64,000 nucleotides of DNA. It comes from Enterococcus pallens ATCC BAA-351 (GTDB taxonomy: Bacteria; Bacillota; Bacilli; Lactobacillales; Enterococcaceae). Each line of letters begins with the position of its first letter. Position 1 is the stretch's first letter. The position numbers were made by a program, and so were the translations under genes. The stretch is from positions 62,001 to 126,000 of the forward strand of contig NZ_ASWD01000001.1 in NCBI RefSeq assembly GCF_000407485.1, given 5' to 3'. This document shows, in pieces, positions 24,935 through 34,306 of this stretch. The notes beneath the pieces were generated by a model. The model did no database searches and was not told where the DNA came from. It saw only the letters and a program-made list of their open reading frames with translations.

Positions 24935-26014
24935 ATGGAGGCTGCGGTTGAAAAAACAGGAATGAATCGGATTCAAGTCGTGCAATATATTGCGGCTGTA
25001 CTAGTGATTTGTGTCCATTGCGGACCGATTCTGGAAGATCCATTGTTTAATTATGTAATTAAAAACATTTTTTGCCGAGTAGCGGTCCCTTTCTTTGCGG
25101 TATCGACGGCTTTTTTTGTTCGGGAGAAAAGCCGGACTCAGCCAGAGTATTTTTCGAGCTATTTATATTCTTTGGCAAAAAACTACTTGATTTGGAGCCT
25201 GGTTTTTCTGCCTTTAGGCGTGCAATGGATTCAACAAAATATGACCCTGCCGATTTATCTATATCCAATGGCTTTACTGGTGGGGTTATTCTATGTGGGA
25301 ACTTTTTATCATTTATGGTATATGCCTGCTTTGATTTTTTCTTTGTGGCTGGTACGGCGGCTTGTTCGCCGATATTCTTATCGGGTGCTGTTGATGGGCT
25401 TCGGCGTTCTTTATTTATTTGGCTGTCTGGAGACTTATCATGGTTTGCTTGATAATGGTTTATTCATCAGGACTTTGATTGACTATTATTTGCAGTTTTT
25501 TGTCACAACGAGAAATGGTTTATTGTTCTTGTGTATTTTTGTGACGCTAGGTTTTTTGATTAGTGATTTTCGGACCAAGTTAACCAAGGAACAGCATTTG
25601 TGGGGTTTAACAATAAGCACGATTGGATTACTAGCAGAAGGGCTTCTGTTGTTTAAAACCGATTATTTGGACATGAATTTCCTGGTGATGCTCCTACCAG
25701 TCAGTTTCTATCTTTTTCTTTGGGCGCTAAAAGGATCATTTGCTGCACCAGTGACTAGGTGGAAGAGTCTCGGCAATCAGTATTATTTTATCCATCCATA
25801 TGCTATCGCAATAATTGACAGGGTTCTACCACAGACTGGAATGCTCCAGTTTATTTTAGTTATTTTAGTGACCCATGGGCTGAGCCTGCTGGTGCTATCA
25901 TTCCTCAGCCTAACTTCTTCTGGCAAATTCAGCACAAACAGCTTGAAGCGCTGGCTAATCAAGTATATGATGATAAAAAAAGAGAAGGGAACGTTCACTA
26001 AATGGAAAACTTGA
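24935..26014 (+). CDS. acyltransferase 3 family membrane protein
   Basis: This 359-residue protein has about ten membrane helices. The opening RIQVVQYIAAVLVICVHCGP is typical of acyltransferase-3 proteins, including the membrane part of VanT-like racemases. The His in VHCGP corresponds to the family's conserved catalytic His. No racemase domain follows. Start 24935 has GAGGG six bases upstream. ATG 24962 (MNRIQ) is an alternative nearer the family start. It probably O-acetylates a surface polymer. The substrate is unknown. Confidence 0.78.
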   Translation: MEAAVEKTGMNRIQVVQYIAAVLVICVHCGPILEDPLFNYVIKNIFCRVAVPFFAVSTAFFVREKSRTQPEYFSSYLYSLAKNYLIWSLVFLPLGVQWIQQNMTLPIYLYPMALLVGLFYVGTFYHLWYMPALIFSLWLVRRLVRRYSYRVLLMGFGVLYLFGCLETYHGLLDNGLFIRTLIDYYLQFFVTTRNGLLFLCIFVTLGFLISDFRTKLTKEQHLWGLTISTIGLLAEGLLLFKTDYLDMNFLVMLLPVSFYLFLWALKGSFAAPVTRWKSLGNQYYFIHPYAIAIIDRVLPQTGMLQFILVILVTHGLSLLVLSFLSLTSSGKFSTNSLKRWLIKYMMIKKEKGTFTKWKT

Positions 26015-26796
26015 ATCATCAACAACCGTTGATTTTTTCCCATGTAGCCGCTCAGGGCAAGCCTCAGCATATGTCAGCTGAGAAAAATGGCTGTCCGTTT
26101 TGCGATTACAAGGATAAAGAAAATATACTAACCGAAGCTGGCGATTTTATGTGGGTGCTGAACAAGTATGCTACCTTGGAGAATACGCTGCAGACGATTA
26201 TCATTGAGACGAAGGATCATGATGCGGATATGACGAATTATAGTCGTCAGTACAACCGTGATTTGATGCGCTTTGCCATTGATTGCTGGCAGCAGATTAA
26301 ACATGATCCAAAGTATCGTTCCGTCTTATTTTACAAAAACCACGGCCCGCAATCTGGCGGCAGTCTCCAGCATGCCCATATGCAGGTAGTCGGTTTAGAG
26401 CAATTGGATGGCGAAGAAAATCTGATACCGGAAAACTTTGAAGGCATCGAAGTGTTGACTAAAAATCAGCTGGCGATCAATTTTTCGACAGAGCCAGTGA
26501 TGGGCTTTTTGGAAATTAATGCCTCCGTGCCAGCCGATGAGGCGGCTGAATTGGATGTATTGGCAGATACGATACAGGATATCGTACAATTTATTTTAAA
26601 TGACTATTATCGCGGCCGCTGTGACAGCTTTAATCTCTTTTTCTACGAAAGAGCGGGCCGACTAATCGCCAAAATCACACCAAGATTTGTGACCTCGCCT
26701 TATTTTGTCGGCTATAAATTATCACAAACCTTTACAACGGAACATTTGCAGGGCATTGGTGAAGAGCTTCGCAGCTATTTGGCAACGAAGGCTTGA
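26002..26796 (+). CDS. DUF4931 / GalT-HIT-like protein
   Basis: This 264-residue protein of the GalT/HIT superfamily has a zinc-type CPFC motif (about 31-34), NKYATLENTLQTIIIET, and GGSLQHAHMQVVG, whose His-x-His is the expected nucleotidyl-transfer site. It matches the DUF4931 proteins of Firmicutes in length and order. The substrate is not known, but a nucleotide-sugar or dinucleoside polyphosphate is likely. It overlaps the acyltransferase by 13 bases. Confidence 0.75.
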   Translation: MENLNHQQPLIFSHVAAQGKPQHMSAEKNGCPFCDYKDKENILTEAGDFMWVLNKYATLENTLQTIIIETKDHDADMTNYSRQYNRDLMRFAIDCWQQIKHDPKYRSVLFYKNHGPQSGGSLQHAHMQVVGLEQLDGEENLIPENFEGIEVLTKNQLAINFSTEPVMGFLEINASVPADEAAELDVLADTIQDIVQFILNDYYRGRCDSFNLFFYERAGRLIAKITPRFVTSPYFVGYKLSQTFTTEHLQGIGEELRSYLATKA

Positions 26797-26849
26797 CATT
26801 GAAGCTTCTTCTGTTAGACTATGTACTATTAGTCGGAGGGCAAAGATTG

Positions 26850-26883
26850 CTGGATAAGATAATTCTTATCCAGTTATTTTTTT
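26850..26883 (+). terminator. terminator after DUF4931 gene
   Basis: A perfect 9-bp stem CTGGATAAG/CTTATCCAG is followed by TTATTTTTTT. Confidence 0.8.
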
Positions 26884-26909
26884 GTCCAAAAATTGGAGGA
26901 AAACGAAGC

Positions 26910-27338
26910 ATGGCAATTAAAATGGAAGAATACCAAGCAAATAAGGACTTGACGATTAAACAGCTGGACCAATACACGATTAAAAAGGTGCCGGCATTAA
27001 CGCAATATGATTTCAAGGAAATTAGTTTTGTTTACGAAGAAGAGGGGGAAGTTTTAGGTCGAATTGTTGGTGAAATCCATTGGAATTATTTACGAATCGA
27101 ACTTTTTTACGTAGACGATGCCACTCGCGGCAACGGTGTAGGCAGTCAGCTGTTGCAACAAATGGAAGCTATTGCACTGGAGAAGAGCTGCAGCTTGATT
27201 TTGCTGGAAACTATGAGCTTTAATGCACCAAATTTCTATTTAAAGCATGGTTATGAAATCAGTGGCCAGATTGATAACCATCCCTTGGAAAATGAAACCC
27301 ATTATTTCATGAGTAAACGTCTGACTGCAACAGTCTAA
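26910..27338 (+). CDS. GNAT family N-acetyltransferase
   Basis: This 142-residue acetyltransferase starts at ATG 26910 behind GGAGG. A longer frame from 26793 would run through the terminator and is rejected. The acetyl-CoA loop is DDATRGNGVGSQLL (about 72-85), followed by LLETMSFNAPNFYLKHGYE, typical of small-molecule GNAT enzymes. The substrate is unknown. Confidence 0.85.
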   Translation: MAIKMEEYQANKDLTIKQLDQYTIKKVPALTQYDFKEISFVYEEEGEVLGRIVGEIHWNYLRIELFYVDDATRGNGVGSQLLQQMEAIALEKSCSLILLETMSFNAPNFYLKHGYEISGQIDNHPLENETHYFMSKRLTATV

Positions 27339-27348
27339 TATAAAAACT

Positions 27349-27378
27349 AGGCGAGTTCTTTTTCGGAACTCGCCTTTC
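27349..27378. terminator. bidirectional terminator
   Basis: A perfect 10-bp stem AGGCGAGTTC/GAACTCGCCT lies between convergent genes. Confidence 0.75.
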
Positions 27379-27384
27379 TAACTG

Positions 27385-28449
27385 CTATTCAGTGTACGTA
27401 TTTTTGAAATCGGCAATCAATTCCTGGAAGGCTGGATGATCTCTGACAAAATCAAATTCGTGATTTTCCGGATTTTCCAAATCGTCATGAATTTTTATCG
27501 TCATGGTTTGACTGAAGCGCGGATCTAATTCTTTGTTCGGCAGATGACGATAGAGCAAAGAGTCCTCATGCGACCAAGGCTCCTGTAGCATCTGGAAAAT
27601 TTCCCTAAAGGTTTGCAGAAATACCTCTTGATTTTCATAATAGATCGCTTGCTTCAAACGCAGGCTTAGAACACTTAAGGGATGGGAAGCCATCAGCTGA
27701 GCAAATTGTTCACCAACCTTAACAATATGATCTAGAGCTGCGGAATTATTTTCTCTAATCGCAGCTTCAGCCAGTAGCTGCAGCGCGTTTTGAATGGTGG
27801 CAGCATCCTTCAAAATAGTTATTTCTGTCAGTTTAGCAGCTGCCGGCCAATCTCCCTGCTGCGCATACAGGGTTGCTTGAATTTGTTCGCGATCAAAGCT
27901 GGGAGCAGCAGGGAGGCTGTCCAGTAATGCTTGAGCCTTTTCGTAATCCTCTCGTCGCAGATAGCGCCCGATTAGTTGGGCTGTGGCTTGATTGCCAATG
28001 TCAGGCTCATCGCTTTCAGCGGCGCGGGTGTACCAGTCTTCAATTTCAGCTAAATGATCGGGATTGATGGTGGTTTCATACATAAAAGACAAACCATCCA
28101 TGACAATTGCTGCATTCAGCAGCAATAAATGACACGTAGGATAGTGCTGAAGCTTTTCTTTGGCTTGTTGAAAGGCCGATTCCATGCCAAGCGTTTTACC
28201 CGTGTGACTTAACTGGTTAACAAAATCAGCGACTTCCTGCTGAGAGAGTTCTTCATGGAAGCAAAGCAGGGTGTTTACATCTGTCTTCAATAACCGAGCT
28301 AAAGCAGGAAGCAGCGTAATATCAGGGTAGGATATCCCATTTACCCATTTGCTTACAGCAGCTGTAGTGACTCCTAATCTTTCGGCGATATCCTTTTGTT
28401 TTAACCTATTTTCTGCTATTTTCACACGAAGAATTTGATCAATCGTCAT
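27385..28449 (-). CDS. XRE-family regulator with TPR-like C-terminus
   Basis: This 354-residue protein has an N-terminal helix-turn-helix (about 10-62; KQKDIAERLGVTTAAVSKWVNG). The long all-helical remainder is rich in Ala, Leu and Gln and consistent with tetratricopeptide repeats. The layout resembles Rgg/PlcR-like or generic XRE-TPR peptide-responsive regulators, but no partner peptide gene is evident. The adjacent plus-strand 76-aa membrane gene is divergent and could be a target. Confidence 0.82.
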   Translation of the reverse strand: MTIDQILRVKIAENRLKQKDIAERLGVTTAAVSKWVNGISYPDITLLPALARLLKTDVNTLLCFHEELSQQEVADFVNQLSHTGKTLGMESAFQQAKEKLQHYPTCHLLLLNAAIVMDGLSFMYETTINPDHLAEIEDWYTRAAESDEPDIGNQATAQLIGRYLRREDYEKAQALLDSLPAAPSFDREQIQATLYAQQGDWPAAAKLTEITILKDAATIQNALQLLAEAAIRENNSAALDHIVKVGEQFAQLMASHPLSVLSLRLKQAIYYENQEVFLQTFREIFQMLQEPWSHEDSLLYRHLPNKELDPRFSQTMTIKIHDDLENPENHEFDFVRDHPAFQELIADFKNTYTE

Positions 28450-28603
28450 GTAAATGCCCTCCCTTTGGATGTTTTCCTTATCTTAAGTGTACAGGGAAGC
28501 ATGGACAGAGAGCAAGGGAGTGTTAATCAAGTTTCAGTGGGCTAAATTAACTAGGGGTCAATTTTTTATCTATTTTACTTTATTTTCTTTATTAGGCTAA
28601 GCC

Positions 28604-28632
28604 TTGCCCCAATAGTCGACATAGACTAAAAT
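28604..28632 (+). promoter_or_regulatory. promoter of the 76-aa membrane protein gene
   Basis: TTGCCC (28604-28609), a 17-bp spacer and TAAAAT (28627-28632) lie 35 bases upstream of the start codon. Confidence 0.45.
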
Positions 28633-28666
28633 AAAAGGTAGAACAATACAGAAGGACAGATTCCCT

Positions 28667-28897
28667 ATGAGAAATTTCTTGCCCTACCAAGACAGTTTTA
28701 TCCTGATAACGTTAGGTGGTATCATCTTAACGCAGTTTATCTTTTTAATTTTGGCTTTAAAATCCTATATTAAGGATCGTAAGGTCGAGAATGGTCATTT
28801 TTTTCTTTTGCTGTTTTTTCTAGTCGCCTATATTCTGATTAGTTTGTATTTAAATGCCACCTATCAGCAGTTGAATTTTCCAATTTTTGCTAATTAG
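28667..28897 (+). CDS. small two-helix membrane protein
   Basis: This 76-residue protein has two hydrophobic helices (about 11-32 and 44-64) joined by a charged loop (SYIKDRKVENGH). No family is recognised. It has its own promoter and a downstream hairpin, so it is a single-gene unit. Confidence 0.6.
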   Translation: MRNFLPYQDSFILITLGGIILTQFIFLILALKSYIKDRKVENGHFFLLLFFLVAYILISLYLNATYQQLNFPIFAN

Positions 28898-28921
28898 GGG
28901 TGAAATTGAATAGTATAAACT

Positions 28922-28973
28922 GCAAAACAGTGCTTTATGTCCCTTAATTTAGGGATGTAAAGTACTGTTTTGC
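28922..28973. repeat. long hairpin downstream of 76-aa gene
   Basis: Arms of about 23 bases (GCAAAACAGT... with ...ACTGTTTTGC) pair with three mismatches around TAATTT. It probably works as the terminator, although there is no T run after it. A small-RNA or mobile-palindrome origin is possible. Confidence 0.5.
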
Positions 28974-29051
28974 AATTGCTTGTTTAATTTTAGCTCGTTT
29001 TCTAATCGTGCTATTATTAGATAGAAGAAAAAAGTGAAGGAGGTGGATTGG

Positions 29052-29426
29052 TTGAAGGTGTTATTGTCCATCAAACCAGAGTATGTGGCTGAAATTGCTG
29101 ATGGTTCGAAACGAGTCGAATATCGAAAAAGTCTTTTCAAACGAAGCGATGTTTCTATCGTGGTGGTTTACGCTACCAAACCTTGCGGAAAAATTGTCGG
29201 TGAATTTGAAATAGCGACAATTATTCAAGACCGTCCCGATAAGCTTTGGCAGAAAACGAAAGATTTGTCAGCTGATACTAAAGAAAGCTGTGATACCTAT
29301 TTTCAGGGGCGTGAAACAGGCTATGGAATCCTGATTAAAAAATATGTCAGCTATCACGAACCGCGTGAATTAACGGACTATGGCATAAAGACTGCCCCGC
29401 AATCATTTTGCTATCTAAAGGAATAG
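29052..29426 (+). CDS. ASCH-domain protein
   Basis: This 124-residue ASCH/PUA-like fold protein begins KVLLSIKPEYVAEIADGSKRVEYRK and has YATKPCGKIVGEFEI, the usual ASCH sequence features. The start is TTG 29052, because AAGGAGGTG (29037-29045) sits at correct spacing before it. The GTG at 29034 would start inside that ribosome site. ASCH proteins bind RNA or modified nucleosides. The precise role is unknown. Confidence 0.75.
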   Translation: MKVLLSIKPEYVAEIADGSKRVEYRKSLFKRSDVSIVVVYATKPCGKIVGEFEIATIIQDRPDKLWQKTKDLSADTKESCDTYFQGRETGYGILIKKYVSYHEPRELTDYGIKTAPQSFCYLKE

Positions 29427-29461
29427 TCGCCTAAAAATATCCGAGTTTCTTCTATTATATG

Positions 29462-29475
29462 TGAATCCGATTACA
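29462..29475 (+). promoter_or_regulatory. cre-like site (CcpA)
   Basis: TGAATCCGATTACA matches the cre pattern TGWNANCGNTNWCA at 13 of 14 positions. The identical 14-mer recurs at 61172. It lies 240 bases upstream of serC. Confidence 0.4.
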
Positions 29476-29701
29476 ACAAACAGGTCTAGTCCTTAGATAC
29501 TGTTTTTTTGTTTGAATTGAAAGTAAAAATGAAAATTTCTAGGATAAATTCAAATTATAGACGTCTTATCTTAAAATTAGACTTTTATCATTTTAAAGTA
29601 TCTGTTATAATTGTCTTCACATCTTACGATTGATGCCAGTTTTTCTGACATTGAAAATCGCGGGATGAAAAAGTTTAAAAAAGAAGAAGGAGCGAACAAG
29701 A

Positions 29702-30784
29702 ATGACAATTTACAATTTTTCTGCTGGACCAGCCGTATTACCAAAAGCCGTGTTGGAGAAAGCACAATCCGAACTGCTGGATTACAAAGGCAGTGGCATG
29801 TCGGTGATGGAGTTGAGTCATCGTTCCTCCTGGTTTGAAGATATTATTGCCGATGCTGAAAGCCTATTACGGGATTTAATGGCGATTCCTGATAACTACA
29901 AGGTATTGTTTTTACAAGGTGGCGCAAGCTTGCAATTTACAATGGTGCCGTTAAATTTAGCACAAGGGAAGAAAGCTTTGTATGTAAACACTGGTTCTTG
30001 GTCTAAAAAAGCTATCAGTGCCGCAAAAGCATTGGACAATGTGGAAGTAGAAGTTATCGCTGCATGTGAAAATGATAACTTTAATTATATTCCGGAATTA
30101 CCAAAGGAAATCGACCAATCGGCTGCGTATGTCCACATTACTACCAACAATACGATTGAAGGAACAGCTTTCCAAACGATTCCTGATTGTGGTGATGTGC
30201 CGATTGTGGCAGATATGTCATCAAATATTTTAGCAAATGACTATAAAGTAGAAGACTTCGGTGTCATTTATGCCGGAGCACAAAAAAACATTGGACCAGC
30301 CGGATTAACCGTTGTAATTATCCGTGAAGACTTAATTGGCGATGCAAAGATTGCTTCACCAATGCTGGATTACAAGATTCAAGCCGATAACAATTCTCTT
30401 TACAATACACCACCAACCTTTGCGATTTACATGGCGAAATTGGTGTTCGAATGGGTCAAAGAACAAGACGGCGTTGCTGGAATCACAAAACAGGATCAAG
30501 AGAAAGCAGGGCGCTTATACGACGCCATTGATCAATCTGACTTGTTCCAAAGTCCGGTAGTGAAAGAAGCACGTTCCATTACCAACATTCCATTTGTGAC
30601 AGGTGATGCAGAGCTAGACAAGAAATTCAATGCGGAAGCTTTGGCTGCCGGCTTTGAAAACTTGAAGGGTCACCGTTCTGTTGGCGGGATGCGGGCGAGC
30701 TTGTACAATGCCTTCCCAGCAGCAGGTGTGGATGCTTTGATTGACTTTATGGAAAAATTCGAACAGGAAAACGGGGGAAAATAA
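29702..30784 (+). CDS. serC: phosphoserine aminotransferase
   Basis: This 360-residue PLP enzyme makes 3-phosphoserine from 3-phosphohydroxypyruvate and glutamate, the second step of serine synthesis. The N-terminus [16 protein letters not shown], the [13 protein letters not shown] loop and the PLP-binding Lys195 in [11 protein letters not shown] are all present. Length is normal. AGAAGGAG precedes the ATG. It is first in an operon with the next two genes, which start within one base of each other's stops. Confidence 0.96.
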   Translation: MTIYNFSAGPAVLPKAVLEKAQSELLDYKGSGMSVMELSHRSSWFEDIIADAESLLRDLMAIPDNYKVLFLQGGASLQFTMVPLNLAQGKKALYVNTGSWSKKAISAAKALDNVEVEVIAACENDNFNYIPELPKEIDQSAAYVHITTNNTIEGTAFQTIPDCGDVPIVADMSSNILANDYKVEDFGVIYAGAQKNIGPAGLTVVIIREDLIGDAKIASPMLDYKIQADNNSLYNTPPTFAIYMAKLVFEWVKEQDGVAGITKQDQEKAGRLYDAIDQSDLFQSPVVKEARSITNIPFVTGDAELDKKFNAEALAAGFENLKGHRSVGGMRASLYNAFPAAGVDALIDFMEKFEQENGGK

Positions 30785-31969
30785 ATGTTTCATATTAAGA
30801 CTTTTAACGCGATTGCGCCAGAAGGTATGCAGCGTTTTGATAAAGAAAATTACCGCATTAACGAAAGCGAAACACCAGACGGCATTATTTTGCGCAGCCA
30901 AAAGCTGCATGACTATGAGTTTCCTGAGTCTGTTTTAGCTGTTGCTCGTGCTGGTGCTGGAACCAACAATATTCCGGTTAAGGAATGCACGGAAAAAGGG
31001 ATCGTGGTTTTTAATACACCCGGTGCCAATGCAAATGCAGTGAAGGAATTGGTTATCGCCAGCTTACTATTGTCGGTCCGTCCGATGGTTCAAGGGATTC
31101 AATGGGTGCAAACCTTAAGCGGCGACGATGTGGAGGAACAGGCTGAAGCACAGAAGAAACAATTTGCCGGAACTGAATTAGAAGGTAAAAAATTAGGTGT
31201 GATCGGTCTAGGAGCAATCGGTGCCATGATCGCTAACGATGCTTACCGTTTAGGGATGGAAGTTACTGGCTATGATCCATACGTATCAGTGGATACAGCT
31301 TGGAGCATTTCTCGTCGGGTGCGCCGTGCAACAGACATCAAAGAGGTATTGGCAAACTGCGACTTCATTACGGTTCACGTTCCTTTGATGGATACTACGA
31401 AACATCTAATCGGTGCGGATGAATTGACCCAAATGAAGAACACAGCGAAATTGTTCAACTTCTCTCGCGGTGAAATCGTTGATACCGATGCTGTTTTAGC
31501 AGCAGTTAACGGAGGCAAGATCGCAGGTTTTACCACTGATTTTGCTGAAGAAAAATTATTGCACAATGACAAAATTACGGTATTGCCGCATTTAGGTGCT
31601 TCAACCGAAGAAGCCGAAATCAATTGTGCCAAAATGGCCGCTCGCGGCTTGAAGCGCTTCTTGGAAACGGGGATTATCAAACGTTCAGTTAACTTCCCAA
31701 CAGTAGAAATGGCCTTCCATGCACCGTACCGGATTACGATTATTAACAAAAATGTACCAAACATGTTGGGACAAATCGCTTCTGACATTGCTTCATTAGA
31801 TATCAACATTGCCAATATGGTGAATCGTGGACAAGATGACCATGCCTACACCTTGGTGGATGTGGACGAAACCAATCCTGAAAAAATCCAAGCGATTGCT
31901 GACAAGCTTTCTGAAAATGAAGGCATCATTCGCGTACGGACAATCAAAAATCAGGAGGTGGGCTATTAA
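30785..31969 (+). CDS. serA: D-3-phosphoglycerate dehydrogenase
   Basis: This 394-residue NAD-dependent dehydrogenase catalyses the first step of serine synthesis. It has the NAD-binding motif LGVIGLGAIGAMIAND (about 137-152), catalytic Arg228 (FSRGE), Glu in the AEEKLL segment and His269 (LPHLGAST). A C-terminal ACT domain (about 318-394; HAPYRITIINKNVPNMLGQIAS) probably senses serine. It is the short-form enzyme and follows serC with no gap. Confidence 0.95.
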   Translation: MFHIKTFNAIAPEGMQRFDKENYRINESETPDGIILRSQKLHDYEFPESVLAVARAGAGTNNIPVKECTEKGIVVFNTPGANANAVKELVIASLLLSVRPMVQGIQWVQTLSGDDVEEQAEAQKKQFAGTELEGKKLGVIGLGAIGAMIANDAYRLGMEVTGYDPYVSVDTAWSISRRVRRATDIKEVLANCDFITVHVPLMDTTKHLIGADELTQMKNTAKLFNFSRGEIVDTDAVLAAVNGGKIAGFTTDFAEEKLLHNDKITVLPHLGASTEEAEINCAKMAARGLKRFLETGIIKRSVNFPTVEMAFHAPYRITIINKNVPNMLGQIASDIASLDINIANMVNRGQDDHAYTLVDVDETNPEKIQAIADKLSENEGIIRVRTIKNQEVGY

Positions 31970-33195
31970 TGGTGGAAGTTCATCCCTTTAAAGCCATTCG
32001 TCCTGCTGAAGATTTAGCGGATAAAGTAGCTGCTTTACCTTACGATGTCGTGAATTCGGCAGAAGCAAAGGATTTAGCAGAAGGCAATCCTTACAGCTTC
32101 TTTCATATTGACAAAGCTGAAATTGATTTGCCAACGGATTTATCACCGTATGATCCCCAGGTTTATCAAAAAGCTGCTGATAATTTAGCTGCTTTCTTAA
32201 AAGAAGGATGGCTGAAAAAAGAAGCCGATAATTTTTACTACCTGTATGAATTAATCATGGACGGCCGCAGCCAAACGGGTCTGGTGGCTTGTACCTCAAT
32301 TGACGATTACGTAGCTGGAAAAATCAAAAAGCATGAATTTACACGTCCGGAAAAAGAAGTGGATCGCATTAATCACATTAAGGCTTGTGATGCCAATACT
32401 AGCCCAATTTTCTTGAGCTATCGTTCGGATGAGACAATTCAAGGCTTATTGAAGAACTGGAAAGCTGACCATACACCGGTTTATGATTTCACCAGTTATC
32501 ATGAGGTGACTCATAAGGTTTGGGTGATTGATGAAGCTGCGGTGATTGAACAATTGGAGCAAGCATTTAATAAAGTGACTGCTTTGTATATTGCCGATGG
32601 TCACCACCGAACTGAATCAGCGGTGAAGGTTGGTTTGGAAAAACGCAAAAACGGCCAGGAAAGTCCTGAAAGCAGCAATTTCTTGTCGATCATTTTTCCT
32701 GATGATGAGTTGGCAATTTGGGAATACAACCGTGTGTTGAAGGTCGCTCCGCCAGCAGACTTCTTTGATCAGCTAGCTGAAAACTTCACTGTTGAAAAAA
32801 GCGGCGTGAAGAAACCAGTAGCAGTGGGCCAAGTTCAAATGTATTTGAACAACGACTGGTACACGTTAACTGTCAAGCCGGAAAAAGTTACCAATGATCC
32901 AGTGGAACGCTTGGATGTTTCACTTCTACAAAACTATGTCTTTGATCAAATTTTCGATGTCAAGGATGTTCGCACGGATAAACGCATTGACTTTATCGGC
33001 GGCATTCGCGGTACCGAAGAATTAGAAAAATTAGTTGATTCGGGGGATTGGCAATTGGCTTTCTCCATGTATCCAACAGCCATGTCTGATCTATTATCAG
33101 TAGCCGATGCTGGCAAAATTATGCCACCAAAATCGACCTGGTTTGAACCAAAGCTGTTGAGCGGATTATTCATGCATGATTTAGAGACGAAATAA
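31969..33195 (+). CDS. DUF1015 protein
   Basis: This 408-residue DUF1015 family member begins VHPFKAIRPAEDLADKVAALPYDVV and contains the conserved YIADGHHRTESA motif. Its start overlaps the serA stop by one base. It travels with serC-serA in many Firmicutes, and a role in the phosphoserine step (a phosphatase or kinase-like SerB substitute) has been suggested for the family. The sequence alone does not prove the activity. Confidence 0.88.
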   Translation: MVEVHPFKAIRPAEDLADKVAALPYDVVNSAEAKDLAEGNPYSFFHIDKAEIDLPTDLSPYDPQVYQKAADNLAAFLKEGWLKKEADNFYYLYELIMDGRSQTGLVACTSIDDYVAGKIKKHEFTRPEKEVDRINHIKACDANTSPIFLSYRSDETIQGLLKNWKADHTPVYDFTSYHEVTHKVWVIDEAAVIEQLEQAFNKVTALYIADGHHRTESAVKVGLEKRKNGQESPESSNFLSIIFPDDELAIWEYNRVLKVAPPADFFDQLAENFTVEKSGVKKPVAVGQVQMYLNNDWYTLTVKPEKVTNDPVERLDVSLLQNYVFDQIFDVKDVRTDKRIDFIGGIRGTEELEKLVDSGDWQLAFSMYPTAMSDLLSVADAGKIMPPKSTWFEPKLLSGLFMHDLETK

Positions 33196-33203
33196 GTATT
33201 AAT

Positions 33204-33246
33204 TCTCCCATAAGACGACTCAGGTTGTTTTGTGGGAGATTTTTTG
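33204..33246 (+). terminator. terminator of the serC operon
   Basis: A TCTCCCA/TGGGAGA stem is followed by TTTTTT. Confidence 0.8.
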
Positions 33247-33250
33247 TAAA

Positions 33251-33295
33251 AAAATAGTATAAACCAACTTATACTAAGTGAGTTTATACTATTTT
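33251..33295 (-). terminator. terminator of the tag gene
   Basis: Perfect 14-bp arms (33251-33264 with 33282-33295) are followed on the minus strand by a T run. Confidence 0.75.
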
Positions 33296-33302
33296 CATTC
33301 AT

Positions 33303-33812
33303 TCACCGATCCAACACCTGATCCTGAATCACTCCAGCCGCCTTCAAAAACATGCAGGTAACTACAGGGCCTACAAAAGTAAAGCCTCGCTTTTTCATAT
33401 CTTTCGCAATTGTTGTTGCTTCCGGTAAGGTATTGGTGACCTGATCTTGGGTTTCGTACTGCTTAACAACCGGAACACCGCCGACAAAATCCCACAAATA
33501 ATCCGCAAAGCTGTCATAGTCGTCCAGTAGTCGAACAATCGCCCGTGCGTTTTGAATGACCGCCTTGATTTTTCGCGGGTTGCGGATCATCTCGGGGTCC
33601 TTGGCGATCCGCTCTGCATCGTCTGGAAAAAGTGCAGCTACCTTGCGGAAATCCATCTCGCAAAAATTCCGCATAAAGCTCTCTTTTTTACCTGCAGCTA
33701 CCTTCCAGCTAAGCCCAGCCTGAAAGACACCGATGGTCAAAAGCAGAAAAAGCATATCATCATCCTTGGTAGGTTTTCCCCATTGATCACTGTACCATTG
33801 ATAATCTTTCAT
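33303..33812 (-). CDS. tag: DNA-3-methyladenine glycosylase I
   Basis: This 169-residue base-excision repair enzyme removes 3-methyladenine from DNA. It has the family features YSDQWGKP near the start, FLLLTIGVFQAGLSW (the normally invariant Glu of LELFQAG is replaced in this subgroup), IRNPRKIKAVIQNAR, and GFTFVGPVVTCMFLKAAGVI. It normally has zinc ligands near both ends. Only some are obvious here. Confidence 0.88.
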   Translation of the reverse strand: MKDYQWYSDQWGKPTKDDDMLFLLLTIGVFQAGLSWKVAAGKKESFMRNFCEMDFRKVAALFPDDAERIAKDPEMIRNPRKIKAVIQNARAIVRLLDDYDSFADYLWDFVGGVPVVKQYETQDQVTNTLPEATTIAKDMKKRGFTFVGPVVTCMFLKAAGVIQDQVLDR

Positions 33813-33916
33813 TCAGCGCTTCTCCCTTCGTTAGTTTTCTATTATTGATTGTATCATAAAGGAAAGAAATGGTGGCTTGTCAAATCAAACAAGCTGAAAT
33901 TTACAATGATTTATTA

Positions 33917-33946
33917 TTGACTATAATGTGTGACGTACAGTATAAT
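33917..33946 (+). promoter_or_regulatory. promoter of the PadR-HAAS pair
   Basis: TTGACT (33917-33922), an 18-bp spacer and TATAAT (33941-33946) make a strong promoter. The spacer includes GACGTAC, a possible self-regulatory PadR operator. Confidence 0.6.
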
Positions 33947-33967
33947 ATGTATGAAGAGGTGATGAGT

Positions 33968-34303
33968 ATGCCAGAAAAGGATCTTGTTCAAAGTTACATC
34001 ACTGAAATGAAGCGAGGCAGCTTGGTGTTGGCGGTTTTAGGTAGTTTGAAGGAACCGTATTACGGGTATGCACTGCTGCAGGAAATGCAGGAAAAGGGCA
34101 TTGAGATTGAGGCCAATACATTGTATCCCTTATTGAGAAGACTAGAAAAGCAGGGACTGTTGACTAGCGATTGGGATACAACGGAGAGTCGACCCCGCAA
34201 GTATTATACGGTTAGTCCAGAGGGTGTTACCATTAGTCGGGAGTTATTGAAGGAATGGAAGAGGATGCAGGAAAGCATCACACAAATTTACTTGGGGGAA
34301 TAG
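33968..34303 (+). CDS. PadR-family transcriptional regulator
   Basis: This 111-residue winged-helix repressor starts at ATG 33968, with AGAGGTG seven bases before. It has the PadR signature YGYALLQEMQEKGIEIEANTLYPLLRRLEKQGLL and RPRKYYTVSPEG. It lies three bases before the HAAS-domain gene, the usual partner of such regulators, and probably represses its own operon. Confidence 0.88.
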   Translation: MPEKDLVQSYITEMKRGSLVLAVLGSLKEPYYGYALLQEMQEKGIEIEANTLYPLLRRLEKQGLLTSDWDTTESRPRKYYTVSPEGVTISRELLKEWKRMQESITQIYLGE

Positions 34304-34306
34304 GGT

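Noticed and set aside
26793-26909. Upstream extension of the GNAT gene
   Set aside because: It would read through a strong terminator. ATG 26910 has its own ribosome site.
29427-29701. Possible serine T-box or riboswitch upstream of serC
   Set aside because: No T-box core sequence or specifier stem could be found. Only a weak CAAACAG/CTGTTTTTTTG terminator-like hairpin for the ASCH gene is visible.
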